Part shown: positions 52,071 to 61,682 of the stretch, one piece after another | Layout: each line of letters begins with the position of its first letter | How positions within the stretch are numbered: the stretch's first letter is position 1 | Assembly: GCF_964199965.1 (NCBI RefSeq) | Contig: NZ_CAXMZT010000005.1 | Span: 124,001-188,000 of the forward strand | DNA from: JAFIFT01 sp020051095 | Lineage (GTDB): Bacteria > Pseudomonadota > Gammaproteobacteria > Legionellales > Legionellaceae | Direction of reading: 5' to 3' | Length of the DNA: 64,000 bases | Made by a program: the position numbers and the translations under genes | Notes under the pieces: generated by a model | Database searches by the model: none | The model's input: only the letters and a program-made list of their open reading frames with translations | Told to the model about the DNA's origin: nothing

Positions 52071-55000
52071 CTATTCATTGAAATTTAGATAGCTTTTAAA
52101 AAAAATATCGTTGTAAGGGGAACCGGCTTTAGTCTTAAGAGGATAATATTTTTGATGGCCTGCGAAGAATGAATGCGGATTGTGCGCCATCATACTTTGC
52201 GAGCTAACTTCGGGGTGGTATGGTGTTTGATCCTTGAGCTTGGCCAATGGACGAACCGACTTTACATCCACCAATTCCGGAAAACGCAAAGCAAATCTCT
52301 GGAAGGGGCGCAAATCATCATTTCTTGCCAATTCCGATAAATAATTTTGCAGCTCTGTGGGCTGGTATTCGATAGGGTATGCTCCGTTTTCGAGGCAAAA
52401 GAAGATATAATCATTATCTTTTTGAGATAATGCCTGAGCCAGAAATATGTGAGCTTTATTTCGGTAATTGAGGGTCAAAAAATTATAACGCGATAGTAGC
52501 GCTTGCAGTTTCGCATAGGGTAGGGATGATGACATTTCTAACAACGCTTCTTGCATTGCTTCCTTAACAGAAACTCCTTGCGCATCTAAATCATCAAATG
52601 AAAATCCTTGGTCGTGCAAGAAGTCAAGGATATCAAACTGGTTATGCTTTGCCGCAAAATGCATTAAACGTTTCCCTTTATGGGTTGCATCTAATTTAAC
52701 CTGTGGGTAGTCGGATAAGATTCGCTTTATCGCATCAAGGTCACCTTTTTTAACAGAGGGAACCAAATTTATCTTATCCAGGTAGGTATTGCCGACCTGA
52801 TTGGTGTGCGCCGTGTTAACACCTAATTCGATTAAGGGGACAAATAAATCAACTCGCCCTGCTTCAGCGGCATGAAATAAAAGCGTATCGCCATGGCTGT
52901 CGACAGCAGATAGCAATTGAGGGTGGTGTTGTAGCAACGTGTTCACCTGCTCTGGGGTTACTCGTTGAAGCAGTTTATGGCTGCTTTCAACGAAGCCAGA
53001 ATAGATTGACGTTTCATTGCCTGGAAAGGCCTTGATATATCGACTCAACCGATCATTGTCAATGAGGTCGGCTGGGTCTACATAATTGAGAAAGCCACTG
53101 GCTTCAGGATAGAGGATGATAATTCTATCAATAATTTCAATATCTTGCTGACTAAATAATTTACTTAGCATCAAGATTAGCGCTTTATGTTCTAGCGCAG
53201 AAACCTTTGCACCTTGACTCAAACAAAACATCACCAAGTCAATATTTTCATTATCAATTGCAGTCAATAAGAGTGTGGTTGTTCTTTCATCAGACGGGGA
53301 AAAGAACGATGCTTTAAAATTAATATCGAGGGACTTGATTGTTTGAAAATAATGGATGATACGTTGATTTTTATCTATTGAACTTGCTCTATTTATTGAT
53401 CTTGCTCTACTAATAAGATTTAGTTGAAGTATTTCTAAAGGCGTGCGGCCATCTTCGCTCTTTTCATCAATAGAAACGCCATGAGTGATAAAAAAATTTA
53501 TAATTTCTGGCGATAGTTGGAGCGTAACGACAAGGTGTAATAGGTTAGAGCCTGATAAACTATGTTGATCCAATGATATGAATGATGCATATTCATTTAA
53601 GTCTTCTAAGCGAACATGCTTCTTGGAAGTCAGATAATTAATGATAGAAAAATCCTGCATAAAGGATTTGCCGGCATCGTCAGTTATATGGGGATCAATG
53701 CCAAGTGATATAGCTGTTGCTATAAGGTCTAATCGATTATTTGCAGCCATGTGATGCAACAAGGTTTTTCCGGACTTATCTTTTAAGTTAACGTCTAAAT
53801 GCGGCATGAGGGCCATTCGGGACTTGAAAGAATCCACGGTACACGTTTTTAAAAAAGCTCCGTCGAAAAAGCTAAAAATGTTCAATTGTGAAGAGATTTG
53901 TCCACCATTGGCAGTAAGCCAGGAAACAGCAAATGGATAGTCGTTTATAATGGCAATCTCGAGCGCATTAAATTGACCACCATTATGATGAAAATAGGGC
54001 CTATTAATCGATTCTGGCGTAAATTGAGCTCTTAATAGAATAGGATCACTACTTTTCAACGCGGATAAGGCTTCATCAACATGGACAATCTCAAAGTCTT
54101 GATTGGCAAGTACGGTTTTAGCCGGGATTTTTCCTTCAACCCGAAATAGTTTCCCTAACATGTCATTGGCAGACTGCTGCATCTGCTGGTAAACAGAGGA
54201 GTCGATGTCGAATGTGTTGATGTCAAACTGGCGTAAAAAGTCATCTTGCATACTACTGCCTATATTGCGCAACTCGCGAATCATGGCATAGGCAATGCCA
54301 GGCATAATATCTCTGCCGTGAAATACGGTGCCGGGGATACTCAAGGTTGAGAATTTCCCCGTTTCAGGATAGATCAGATGGATGGATTCTCGCGGTTCGA
54401 CGGTGATGTCATTTTTGCGAACCAGTTTGTCTTTGTAGTGCAATATTCTAAGGACTGAGGCGTTTCTTGGTACATACATTTCAAAAAGAGAAACATTACC
54501 TGACTCCAATAAACCACTATGCCGTCCTTTGATGACAAACTGACCCATGCCAAAACGTGAACCGGCCTTGTACTGATGATTTAATTCCATGCGATAAAAT
54601 ACATAGTGCCCGTTATTCAGTTTATCAATATCGCCTTCAGATGAATGGTCGTCAAAGCGAAGGAGTTGTCTTTTCAATAATGAATTAGACAAGATGTCAC
54701 CCGATGCTAAGATGGCTTCTTTGGAATTGGTGTAGTGAGTCAAATCAAACTCTTGCGCCATAAAAAAGCGCAAGAATTTTGTCTCGCTTGAAGAAAGGGG
54801 GCCTAAGGATTGTTTAATCTTTGCGAAATTTTTTGCCGAGCGCGATCTAATGAAATTTTTTATCGCTGGTTCAACTTTCATCGCTGGGTCCTGGCTATCA
54901 ACTTCTTGCCAATATTCGGAGGCATGAAATTCTTTCGCGGCTTGTGCACTTCGAATTTCTCGTTGAATCGCTGTTGCGGCTTTGTCTAGTTGGCGACCAG

Positions 55001-56204
55001 GCATCTCATCGAGATATTGCGGATAACGGCTCACTAACGCTTGGTATATGGGAAGCGCTTTAAACTCATCGCTTAAAAACAATTCATACGTTTTCCCATA
55101 CGGTAATAAATCCCAAATCGGCTTATTGGTCATTTTCGTGGCGAGTTTGGGTAATGTGTTTGCATTCAATGCTGGCAATAGGATCTCATGCATGGCATGG
55201 TGGCCTTGGGCAACTTCTGCGGCGGCCAATAAATTTAAATACTGCTCATATTGCTTGAAATTAAAGTTGGGGAATAAAAAGTGTATCCCTTCAAGGCAAT
55301 CAGCCGTGGTGCCGGATGGACCCGCAATAAAGGATATACCCTGCTTCCTAAAAGCTTTCACGATGGGTGAATTTTCATTGGCTTTGGCACGATATTTATG
55401 TGGCGTGAATTCATGGCGGTGAAAATTTAAAAATGCATCTAAGGCAGACTCATCATCGGTTATGCCTAACGTGGTTGACTGTTTTGTCGATTGCACCGTC
55501 AGTCGTCCACGCGTGTGCTCTTCAAACATTTGGCCTTTATCCTTAGGTCGCAGCGTTCGATGAATAATGCCACGTTTTTGCATGATGGCGTCACGTTGGC
55601 TTTCTTCGCAATCCAGTTCTGGCTGATAGAGGTTTTGGTAATTGAAAAACAACAAATGCAGCGACATGGTTTCGGATATGACTTGTGCTCTATCAGCCCC
55701 ATTGAGCGGCCTTTCAAGAAGGGCGATGAGTGCATCAATTGGATCAACGGAGGTATCATAGGGAATTTTAAATTTAATCAACGCCTTTTTAAATTCCGAT
55801 TCTTTACTTGTAAGAAGTGTCGTTTTATGGCGTTTTAAATAATCAACGATGGCGCTATTGATGGTTACAAGACTTTCACAAGGTGCATGTTCTAAGAGTG
55901 ATTGGCTGAGCATGGATTCAAATTCAGCATTTAACTTTGGGTTGCCAAAACGATCAAGCGTTTGAGAATAGGCGAGGTATCGTTGTTGATGCGTCGCTAA
56001 ATTTGCTTTTTCCTCGGGCGAAAGAGCATTCAACACGCTTTTGTTGGCAAGAATTTGTGAGAGATAATACGCAATTTGACCACTGTTTTCTGCCTGCTCA
56101 ATTTTTTTAATGATTCCATTCAGGTATTTTTGCATTCGTTCATCGAGGCTATTAATTGACGTTAACAATGCGATCACATCGTTATATATACTGTTTTCTG
56201 CCAT
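52071..56204 (-). CDS. Large ankyrin protein with an ART-like middle region
   Basis: A 1377-residue protein without signal peptide. Residues 1-460 are helical and include a GPSGTTADCLEGIHFLF segment followed by GHHAMHEILLPAL. Residues 480-640 carry LTHYTNSKEAILASGDILS, HYVFYRME, SRFGMGQFVI and SLFEMYVP, an order reminiscent of ADP-ribosyltransferase-like toxin domains (His, aromatic, acidic); this is tentative. From about 720 to 1330 there are at least five ankyrin repeats, for example GKTLLHHMAANNRLDLIATAI, GDTLLFHAAEAGRVDLFVPLI and GKRLMHFAAKHNQFDILDFL. A host-acting effector is likely. Confidence 0.8.
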   Translation of the reverse strand: MAENSIYNDVIALLTSINSLDERMQKYLNGIIKKIEQAENSGQIAYYLSQILANKSVLNALSPEEKANLATHQQRYLAYSQTLDRFGNPKLNAEFESMLSQSLLEHAPCESLVTINSAIVDYLKRHKTTLLTSKESEFKKALIKFKIPYDTSVDPIDALIALLERPLNGADRAQVISETMSLHLLFFNYQNLYQPELDCEESQRDAIMQKRGIIHRTLRPKDKGQMFEEHTRGRLTVQSTKQSTTLGITDDESALDAFLNFHRHEFTPHKYRAKANENSPIVKAFRKQGISFIAGPSGTTADCLEGIHFLFPNFNFKQYEQYLNLLAAAEVAQGHHAMHEILLPALNANTLPKLATKMTNKPIWDLLPYGKTYELFLSDEFKALPIYQALVSRYPQYLDEMPGRQLDKAATAIQREIRSAQAAKEFHASEYWQEVDSQDPAMKVEPAIKNFIRSRSAKNFAKIKQSLGPLSSSETKFLRFFMAQEFDLTHYTNSKEAILASGDILSNSLLKRQLLRFDDHSSEGDIDKLNNGHYVFYRMELNHQYKAGSRFGMGQFVIKGRHSGLLESGNVSLFEMYVPRNASVLRILHYKDKLVRKNDITVEPRESIHLIYPETGKFSTLSIPGTVFHGRDIMPGIAYAMIRELRNIGSSMQDDFLRQFDINTFDIDSSVYQQMQQSANDMLGKLFRVEGKIPAKTVLANQDFEIVHVDEALSALKSSDPILLRAQFTPESINRPYFHHNGGQFNALEIAIINDYPFAVSWLTANGGQISSQLNIFSFFDGAFLKTCTVDSFKSRMALMPHLDVNLKDKSGKTLLHHMAANNRLDLIATAISLGIDPHITDDAGKSFMQDFSIINYLTSKKHVRLEDLNEYASFISLDQHSLSGSNLLHLVVTLQLSPEIINFFITHGVSIDEKSEDGRTPLEILQLNLISRARSINRASSIDKNQRIIHYFQTIKSLDINFKASFFSPSDERTTTLLLTAIDNENIDLVMFCLSQGAKVSALEHKALILMLSKLFSQQDIEIIDRIIILYPEASGFLNYVDPADLIDNDRLSRYIKAFPGNETSIYSGFVESSHKLLQRVTPEQVNTLLQHHPQLLSAVDSHGDTLLFHAAEAGRVDLFVPLIELGVNTAHTNQVGNTYLDKINLVPSVKKGDLDAIKRILSDYPQVKLDATHKGKRLMHFAAKHNQFDILDFLHDQGFSFDDLDAQGVSVKEAMQEALLEMSSSLPYAKLQALLSRYNFLTLNYRNKAHIFLAQALSQKDNDYIFFCLENGAYPIEYQPTELQNYLSELARNDDLRPFQRFALRFPELVDVKSVRPLAKLKDQTPYHPEVSSQSMMAHNPHSFFAGHQKYYPLKTKAGSPYNDIFFKSYLNFNE

Positions 56205-56498
56205 GGACTGACTCTCATTTCCTGTGGTGATTCCGCAATTACTTAGGTGGCTAAAAAAAAATGCCTGCGAAATCGTTCTTGCAACGATAGTGTAATAAAA
56301 CGTTATGAATTAATTGGAGGACTGATGACCAAGTTAACGATTGCGTAGAATAAATTTTATTCTAAATGCCCCAATTAAATCGAGTTTAATTTTATCATGT
56401 GTGATTATAATTGAAACATCCATCCTTGATATGTCCTCAAATGACCCGAGAATGACCTCATAGAACCAGAATAGATTTAAACGTTAATAAGTTCTTGC

Positions 56499-57422
56499 CT
56501 AGACAATCTGTAACGGCTTTTGATTCGCTTCATGGGGATTCATCGAAAGCTGTTTGATCTCCTGCTTTAAGGCCTGTTTTAAAACAATTTCTAAAAATAG
56601 TTTGGTGGCTCGGCTCGCTTCTTTTGGAACAAAATCTAATGGGGTTTTTCCATCTTGGTTGGTTGCACTCGCCAATGCGCCATGGGTCCAAAGGGCTCTT
56701 GTTAGATTTAAATTTCCATTTTTTGCTGCTTCATGAAGCGGGGTATTGCCTTCGTCATTGACAGCGTTGACGGCCGCGTTCATTTTAAGCAGTAACTGGG
56801 CTATGTCTAAATAGCCTTTCAGTGATGCTCGATGGAGGAGGCTATTTTGGTGGGCATCTCGAATGGTTATATCTGCTTTGCGGTCTATCAAGGCATTACT
56901 AATATGAGCCCAACCGCTATCCACCGCTTTAAAAAGGGGTGTTTCCCCGGATCGATTGACTGGATTAATGTCGATATTTTTTTGGAGAAGAAAGTTAACT
57001 AGATCTAAATTACCCGCTTGCGCTGCTTTATGAAGCACGGTTTCGTTGTTGCGTTTATCCATAGCTTTAATATTGGCTTTATAGGACAGCAGTTTCTCGA
57101 CAACCGCCTGTTTGCCTAGTTGGCAGGCAAGTAAAAGGGGCGTTTGCGAATCCTTGCTATTATTGCTCTCCACTAAGCCATCGACAGGCACATTATTTTG
57201 AAGCAACAAATCGATCATGTCCGGATGATCACAGATGATAGCTTCATATAACGCATCGACACCCGTGCGGCCACCAAGGTAAGTATGGTATTTTTTGCGT
57301 ATATATTTTTTAACGGCTTCTAAATCATTTTTGGAAACAGCCTTAATTAGCTGGTTGTTTTTTTCATATTGTTCAACTGGAGATGGTTCATGTGAACCAA
57401 ACAGACATGTCCCCTTACCCAT
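56499..57422 (-). CDS. Ankyrin-repeat protein
   Basis: A 307-residue protein made almost wholly of ankyrin repeats, with about seven consecutive units between residues 28 and 285. Clear consensus units include ETVLHKAAQAGNLDLVNFLLQ, GETPLFKAVDSGWAHISNALI, NSLLHRASLKGYLDIAQLLL and GNTPLHEAAKNGNLNLTRALW. No enzymatic domain is present, so it should serve as a protein-binding scaffold. The start has AAGGAGGG seven bases upstream. A 123-bp tandem duplication begins 27 bases before the ATG. Confidence 0.93.
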   Translation of the reverse strand: MGKGTCLFGSHEPSPVEQYEKNNQLIKAVSKNDLEAVKKYIRKKYHTYLGGRTGVDALYEAIICDHPDMIDLLLQNNVPVDGLVESNNSKDSQTPLLLACQLGKQAVVEKLLSYKANIKAMDKRNNETVLHKAAQAGNLDLVNFLLQKNIDINPVNRSGETPLFKAVDSGWAHISNALIDRKADITIRDAHQNSLLHRASLKGYLDIAQLLLKMNAAVNAVNDEGNTPLHEAAKNGNLNLTRALWTHGALASATNQDGKTPLDFVPKEASRATKLFLEIVLKQALKQEIKQLSMNPHEANQKPLQIV

Positions 57423-57448
57423 ACTTCCCTCCTTGGCGTTTTCTTGTC

Positions 57449-57694
57449 AGCATCTCAAGCACATCATACTACACGACTAAATAATCACTTCGATTCAACA
57501 ACCCCTCATCCGCCCTTCGGGCACCTTCTCCCCATGTCTGGAGAGAAGGGAAACTGAAGGAAGTTATTTGGAGCATCTCAAGCACATCATACTACACGAC
57601 TAAATAATCACTTCGATTCAACAACCCCTCATCCGCCCTTCGGGCACCTTCTCCCCGTGTCTGGGGAGAAGGGAAACTGAAGGAATGTATTTAG
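57449..57694. repeat. Tandem 123-bp duplication containing a palindromic repeat
   Basis: Copy 1 (57449-57571) and copy 2 (from 57572) both start AGCATCTCAAGCACATCATA and run through CCCTCATCCGCCCTTCGGGC and the CTTCTCCCC/GGGAGAAG hairpin, differing at only a few bases. The inner 85 bp also occurs at 41569-41655. Confidence 0.88.
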
Positions 57695-57807
57695 AAGTCT
57701 TCATCCTATACAACACGATATTTTTTTCAGAGTCAACCTAGCCGTGTGCACACTAGAAAACAAGATTTATTTATGAAATCATTTTGGTTATGAAACCATA
57801 GCAATAA

Positions 57808-57925
57808 CCCATGAACGTCGCCCTCCGCTTTATGCGGAGGGTCCAGGAGCTGAGGTGTGTTTACTAGTAACGATAGTCCGATGTCCCTGGATCCTCCGCA
57901 TAAAGCAGAGGAAGACGGGAATGGG
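57808..57925. repeat. 118-bp inverted-repeat element
   Basis: Left arm 57808-57847 and right arm about 57886-57925 are complementary over 40 bases with about seven mismatches; each arm itself contains a palindrome around GCTTTATGC (CCTCCGC/GCGGAGG). A 38-base unpaired centre contains TTACTAGTAA. No coding, no clear target duplication. Confidence 0.8.
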
Positions 57926-58081
57926 TGTAGAGCAAGATTGAATGGGGGTTTTATTTTGTTAGGTTGAATTAAAAATAAATTATCATTTTAGTGTGCGGAA
58001 TCTGGGGTATATACTCCACCAAGATAAATTATATTAAAATCGTCCATTTAAAAAATGGAATCTCAGATCATAGGATATCAA

Positions 58082-58414
58082 ATGGCTACTACGCAAAGTA
58101 CAGTTGACTATATTATGGAGCAAATTGCTCATGCTGGCGTGATGACTGCAAGAAAAATGTTTGGGGAATATGCTATTTACTGCAATGCCAAAGTGGTTGC
58201 CTTAGTTTGTGATGATCAACTCTACGTAAAACCCACCAATGCAGGCAAAGCGTTTATCAACCATTACACTGAAGGGTGCCCATACCCTGGCGCGAAACCG
58301 TACTTATTCATTTCCGGTGAGTTATGGGAGGACGATGAATGGTTAACAACACTCATTCAAATGACGGCGAAGGAACTGCCTGAGCCCAAACCGAAGTCTA
58401 AAAAAACGCGTTAA
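58082..58414 (+). CDS. TfoX N-terminal domain protein
   Basis: A 110-residue protein consisting of one TfoX_N domain: VDYIMEQIAHAGVMTARKMFGEYAIYCNAKVVALVCDDQLYVKP is typical, as is GCPYPGAKPYLFISGELWEDDEWL. It lacks the C-terminal helical domain of full TfoX/Sxy competence regulators. The ATG at 58082 follows AGGAT; an earlier ATG nine codons upstream is less likely. The C-terminus is a short lysine-rich tail. Its stop overlaps the end of the convergent acetyltransferase gene by four bases. Confidence 0.9.
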   Translation: MATTQSTVDYIMEQIAHAGVMTARKMFGEYAIYCNAKVVALVCDDQLYVKPTNAGKAFINHYTEGCPYPGAKPYLFISGELWEDDEWLTTLIQMTAKELPEPKPKSKKTR

Positions 58415-58926
58415 TTGTCTTGAAGAGAATCCAACAACAATGCCATCGAGTACTGGTTTTTATAGTCGCCATCAATTAAAAGTGAATTGATATGTTTTCC
58501 TTCAACATAAAAGCCCATTTTTTGATAAAGTGCTAATGCTTTTTCGTTGTCCTCCCGAACAGACAATTCGATTCGGGTAAGGTGTCTTGATTTTGCTAGC
58601 GATAACGCTTGTTCTATTAATGCCCGACCAATTCCTTGACCTCGGTAGTCTTTTATGACGCCAATGCCTAGCGTACCAAGGTGTTTACAGGCATGACGAT
58701 TCGAGCCGGTGATATCACACCAACCAATGACTTTTTGATTTGAAATAGCAATGAGATGCGGCCAAGATTCGCGAATGTTTGTTTCAACAAACTCTTTAGA
58801 CATTTCAAATGAAGGGGTATCCAAGAACGCTAAAAATAATTTTTCACGAGCAACGCTACCAACTGCTTGACGAAAGCATTCAATATCGTTTTCTGTGATG
58901 GGTCTAATTTCATAGGTCATCGGCAT
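58411..58926 (-). CDS. GNAT-family N-acetyltransferase
   Basis: A 171-residue single-domain acetyltransferase. The acetyl-CoA site is LGIGVIKDYRGQGIGRALIEQAL, followed by RIELSVREDNEKALALYQKMGFYVEG, the usual motifs A and B. The substrate cannot be told; side-chain or ribosomal-type acceptors are all possible. It is the second of two minus-strand genes, 18 bp after the HD hydrolase, and may be cotranscribed with it. Confidence 0.93.
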   Translation of the reverse strand: MPMTYEIRPITENDIECFRQAVGSVAREKLFLAFLDTPSFEMSKEFVETNIRESWPHLIAISNQKVIGWCDITGSNRHACKHLGTLGIGVIKDYRGQGIGRALIEQALSLAKSRHLTRIELSVREDNEKALALYQKMGFYVEGKHINSLLIDGDYKNQYSMALLLDSLQDN

Positions 58927-58944
58927 GATCTCGCCATCATTTAA

Positions 58945-59649
58945 TCAATTCGCCATTTCTTCGCTTGAAAATCTTTCTATGACTTCAGGGGCTTTGCCAT
59001 AGGGATCCCCTTTGACTTCACAGGCCAATTTTGCCATGAATTCCACTAAATAATTGGCATTATATTCGGCCATTTTTCGGCCTTCTGCCGTTTGCATGGT
59101 GGCAGGTAATGTTAATAATTTTTGTTGAAAATGATCCAAAGCATACTTGGTATCATCAAGCTGACGCTTTTCAGCAAACAAATCTTGTGCATCAAATAAA
59201 TGATGTCCTAAAAGACCTGCTGTGTAAAACACTCTCGCAAGTCCAATAGCGCCCAGTGCTTCCACTCTATCGGCATCTTGAACGATTTTTGCCTCTATTG
59301 TTTCCGGTTTAATATTGGCGCTAAAACTATGGGCACAAATTGCATGCTCAACACTTGGGTATAGCTCCGTTGGAAAATCAGGATAGTGCGTGGATAAAAT
59401 GTTTAACGTTTCTTTTGCCGCTAACACCGACGATTGCTTTCTATTCGGGTGATTTTTTGGCAAATTGACAATATCGTGAAAATAACAGGCTGTTGCAATG
59501 ACAAGCTCGTTGCCACCCAGTTTGTTCATGATTGCTTTTGCAGTGGTATACACTCGGCGAAAATGGCTTATATCATGGGATTTATCGTCCAACTCATGGG
59601 ATTGGTGGTATTGCTCAAACTTTCTTATCCATTGTTCAATCATCGTCAT
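58945..59649 (-). CDS. HD-domain phosphohydrolase
   Basis: A 234-residue cytosolic metal-dependent phosphohydrolase. The first His is in HDISHFRRVYTTA, the HD pair is CYFHDIVNLP, and further metal ligands appear as HAICAHSFSANIKPETIEAKIVQDADRVEALGA, where the final D completes the site. The sequence is like YedJ-type HD enzymes, which hydrolyse nucleotides or related phosphates. Two ATGs (59649, 59643) are close together and neither has a clear ribosome site. Followed by the GNAT gene. Confidence 0.92.
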   Translation of the reverse strand: MTMIEQWIRKFEQYHQSHELDDKSHDISHFRRVYTTAKAIMNKLGGNELVIATACYFHDIVNLPKNHPNRKQSSVLAAKETLNILSTHYPDFPTELYPSVEHAICAHSFSANIKPETIEAKIVQDADRVEALGAIGLARVFYTAGLLGHHLFDAQDLFAEKRQLDDTKYALDHFQQKLLTLPATMQTAEGRKMAEYNANYLVEFMAKLACEVKGDPYGKAPEVIERFSSEEMAN

Positions 59650-59789
59650 TTTTCTGCTTATTGACTGTTAGTAACCATATCATAATAGCCTAGTCGTTGC
59701 GAGCCTTTATTCAGTAAAAAAACCGGAGGAGCGCTTAGGGCCTCTAGCTGTCATACCAAATAGTCTTACCTTGGTTTTGAAGAAGAATT
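59650..59789. repeat. Intergenic REP half-site
   Basis: The short gap between two minus-strand genes contains AGTCGTTGCGAGCCTT (about 59692-59707), one arm of the REP core found whole in the elements at 18980 and 43321; no matching second arm follows. It looks like a truncated copy. Confidence 0.5.
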
Positions 59790-61358
59790 TTAAAATGATT
59801 GTCTCGAAGTTCGGATGTTATCATTTTGTTGACTTCTTCTTGCAAGACTAATGAGACCAATGGCTCCTAAGGCCCCAAGAAAGTAAGGAAGCGCATCGGA
59901 TGTAAAAGATTTGAGCTTATCGAATATATTCCAATGGAAATTAGCATTGCTGTTGGTTTGTTTATCGCTATTTTCCTCTGAATCACGAGTGCGATTAAAA
60001 AATCGAGGCGCATGTGGCTGTCGAGGGCTATGATTATTCGCTTGTCTATTTGGCCTACTGGAAGAAGAGGCTAATGAATGAGCGAAATTTGGAACCAAAT
60101 TGACGATATAGGATGCTAAAGCAGGGCTCCATTCTTTTAACTGATTAAACTGCTCTTTGTATTGAATAAGTCCAATTATTGGGGCTGGATGGTTAACAAG
60201 CAAGCTGTTGGCCAGAGTCCTATCGTCTATGAGCAATAGCATGTAGGCGTCAAACGTCTGAAAAAAACCAAGAATCCTATCTGGCTGTCTTCGATACATA
60301 TCGTAGGCTAATTGCTTATCTCTGCTGACAATCCCCATGAATTGCTCAGGCGTTCGAAACAATCCAATTATCTTATCGGGTCGATATAGGAAAAAGTCAT
60401 GGGCAATTTTATTATTTTCGTCCAGCAATTGCAGGAATTGAATGCGCGTTTGCAAAAGATTGATAAATTTGTTTGGATTCACTTCAAAAAAATGATGTGC
60501 AAACGCCTGATCCGTGTGGCGAAGTAACATAAATTGGTCAAATGTCTGACATAAGCTAACCACTTCATTAGGCTGACTTATAAACAAGCGATGAGCCATA
60601 CTTCGTTTGTTTTCTAGTAATGACATGAATTGTTCAAAATTAGATATGATCACAGGTTTCTGTGATGAAGCACGAGGCGTTGCATATGGATATTCATTAC
60701 CAAAGCTCGCTCGTTGCATGAAAACAAAAGACGAACTTGAGAAGGAATCAAAGCCATCGTTTTGACTAAATACAAACCTTACATTGGAGAAAGGTGAAAA
60801 TCGATGGCTGGGGAATCCGTCAAAATCGCTTTCTTGGAAAACACCAAACCCTGATTGCGAATAAGAATGGTTATCTGATTGTTTGAATTGAGAAAAAAAT
60901 TCAGCAAAAAGATCACCAAAATCGTTGTTTGCATAAGGTGAAGTATAGGGACCATAGGGCGGCGAATAAGACGAATTGGGGGCGGTGTAGGAAGCATGAT
61001 TCTGGTAAGCTGCGGATGATGTTGAGGCGTGATTACCCTGTTTCTGAGATAATCGGTAGTCCTTCTCCTTCATTGGGTCTGACAAGGTGCTATTGGCATC
61101 GCTGACAAGTTTAAAGAGATTTTCACATATTGGTGTATAGCACTTATCTTTATTTTTATCGGGGTGGAGCTTCATTGCTAGCGAGCGATAAGTCTTTTTC
61201 AATCTATTTTTATCAATGGCTTCGTCCATGGTAAAACCCATCACGTCATAATAGGTTTGTTTACTTGCCTCATCCATAAGTCGCTTTAGCGCAATTTCTT
61301 TTTCAGCGTCACTTACAACATTTTCAAGGTCATTCAGTTTATCTAGTAGACTTCTCAT
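59790..61358 (-). CDS. J-domain protein with six 32-residue repeats and a C-terminal membrane anchor
   Basis: A 522-residue protein. A J domain (35-105, TYYDVMGF to DYRLSQ) contains the HPD motif at 65-67 that stimulates Hsp70. A Ser/Tyr/Phe-rich disordered linker follows (108-235). Residues 241-430 are six tandem repeats of exactly 32 residues, with consensus around xEQFMxLLxxxxxxAHxxFxxxPxxIIxLxQT. A basic disordered segment and one hydrophobic helix (489-507, LPYFLGALGAIGLISLA) end the protein. No signal peptide. The layout suggests a tail-anchored Hsp70 co-chaperone, possibly delivered to the host. Confidence 0.85.
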   Translation of the reverse strand: MRSLLDKLNDLENVVSDAEKEIALKRLMDEASKQTYYDVMGFTMDEAIDKNRLKKTYRSLAMKLHPDKNKDKCYTPICENLFKLVSDANSTLSDPMKEKDYRLSQKQGNHASTSSAAYQNHASYTAPNSSYSPPYGPYTSPYANNDFGDLFAEFFSQFKQSDNHSYSQSGFGVFQESDFDGFPSHRFSPFSNVRFVFSQNDGFDSFSSSSFVFMQRASFGNEYPYATPRASSQKPVIISNFEQFMSLLENKRSMAHRLFISQPNEVVSLCQTFDQFMLLRHTDQAFAHHFFEVNPNKFINLLQTRIQFLQLLDENNKIAHDFFLYRPDKIIGLFRTPEQFMGIVSRDKQLAYDMYRRQPDRILGFFQTFDAYMLLLIDDRTLANSLLVNHPAPIIGLIQYKEQFNQLKEWSPALASYIVNLVPNFAHSLASSSSRPNRQANNHSPRQPHAPRFFNRTRDSEENSDKQTNSNANFHWNIFDKLKSFTSDALPYFLGALGAIGLISLARRSQQNDNIRTSRQSF

Positions 61359-61682
61359 AATACTTCTGCCTTTATATTGCCAAGATAAAAGGTAACTTGA
61401 TAAAGGGTACCTGTTTACAAATTTGGAACCGGTTGTTATGACAATTTAGTTCCCGCTCCAAGTGGGCTATATAAGGCCACTTAGGTTTATAATAGGGCAA
61501 TAATATCAAACCTATGAGCTATGTGCAAAACATATTATTGGCTGGTAGTGAAAGACTTTATATGCCCAGATTGAATAACATGGGGGTTGCGACGAGAGGA
61601 GCAAACTATTAACAGGCTTAACTCATCTCGTCGTAACTGTAGCAGAATGAATAAGCAAGACTATGGAAAGGAGCTATCTCAC
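61359..61682. other. Intergenic region with imperfect hairpins
   Basis: This 324-bp gap has two weak inverted repeats, AAGTGGGC...GGCCACTT (about 61459-61485) and GTTGCGACGAGA...TCTCGTCGTAAC (about 61586-61639). A 61-codon frame starting here overlaps the next gene on the other strand and looks non-coding. No RNA gene was recognised. Confidence 0.5.

Larger units (their letters stand above)
57423..58081. other. Repeat-rich intergenic region
   Basis: This 659-bp stretch between divergent genes has no convincing coding frame. It holds a 123-bp tandem duplication with palindromes (57449-57694) and a separate 118-bp inverted-repeat element (57808-57925). The last 150 bases are AT-rich and likely hold the TfoX-N promoter. 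Confidence 0.65.

Noticed and set aside
55048..55422. 124-codon frame antisense to the large ankyrin gene
   Set aside because: It lies fully within a gene with clear protein motifs; a composition shadow.
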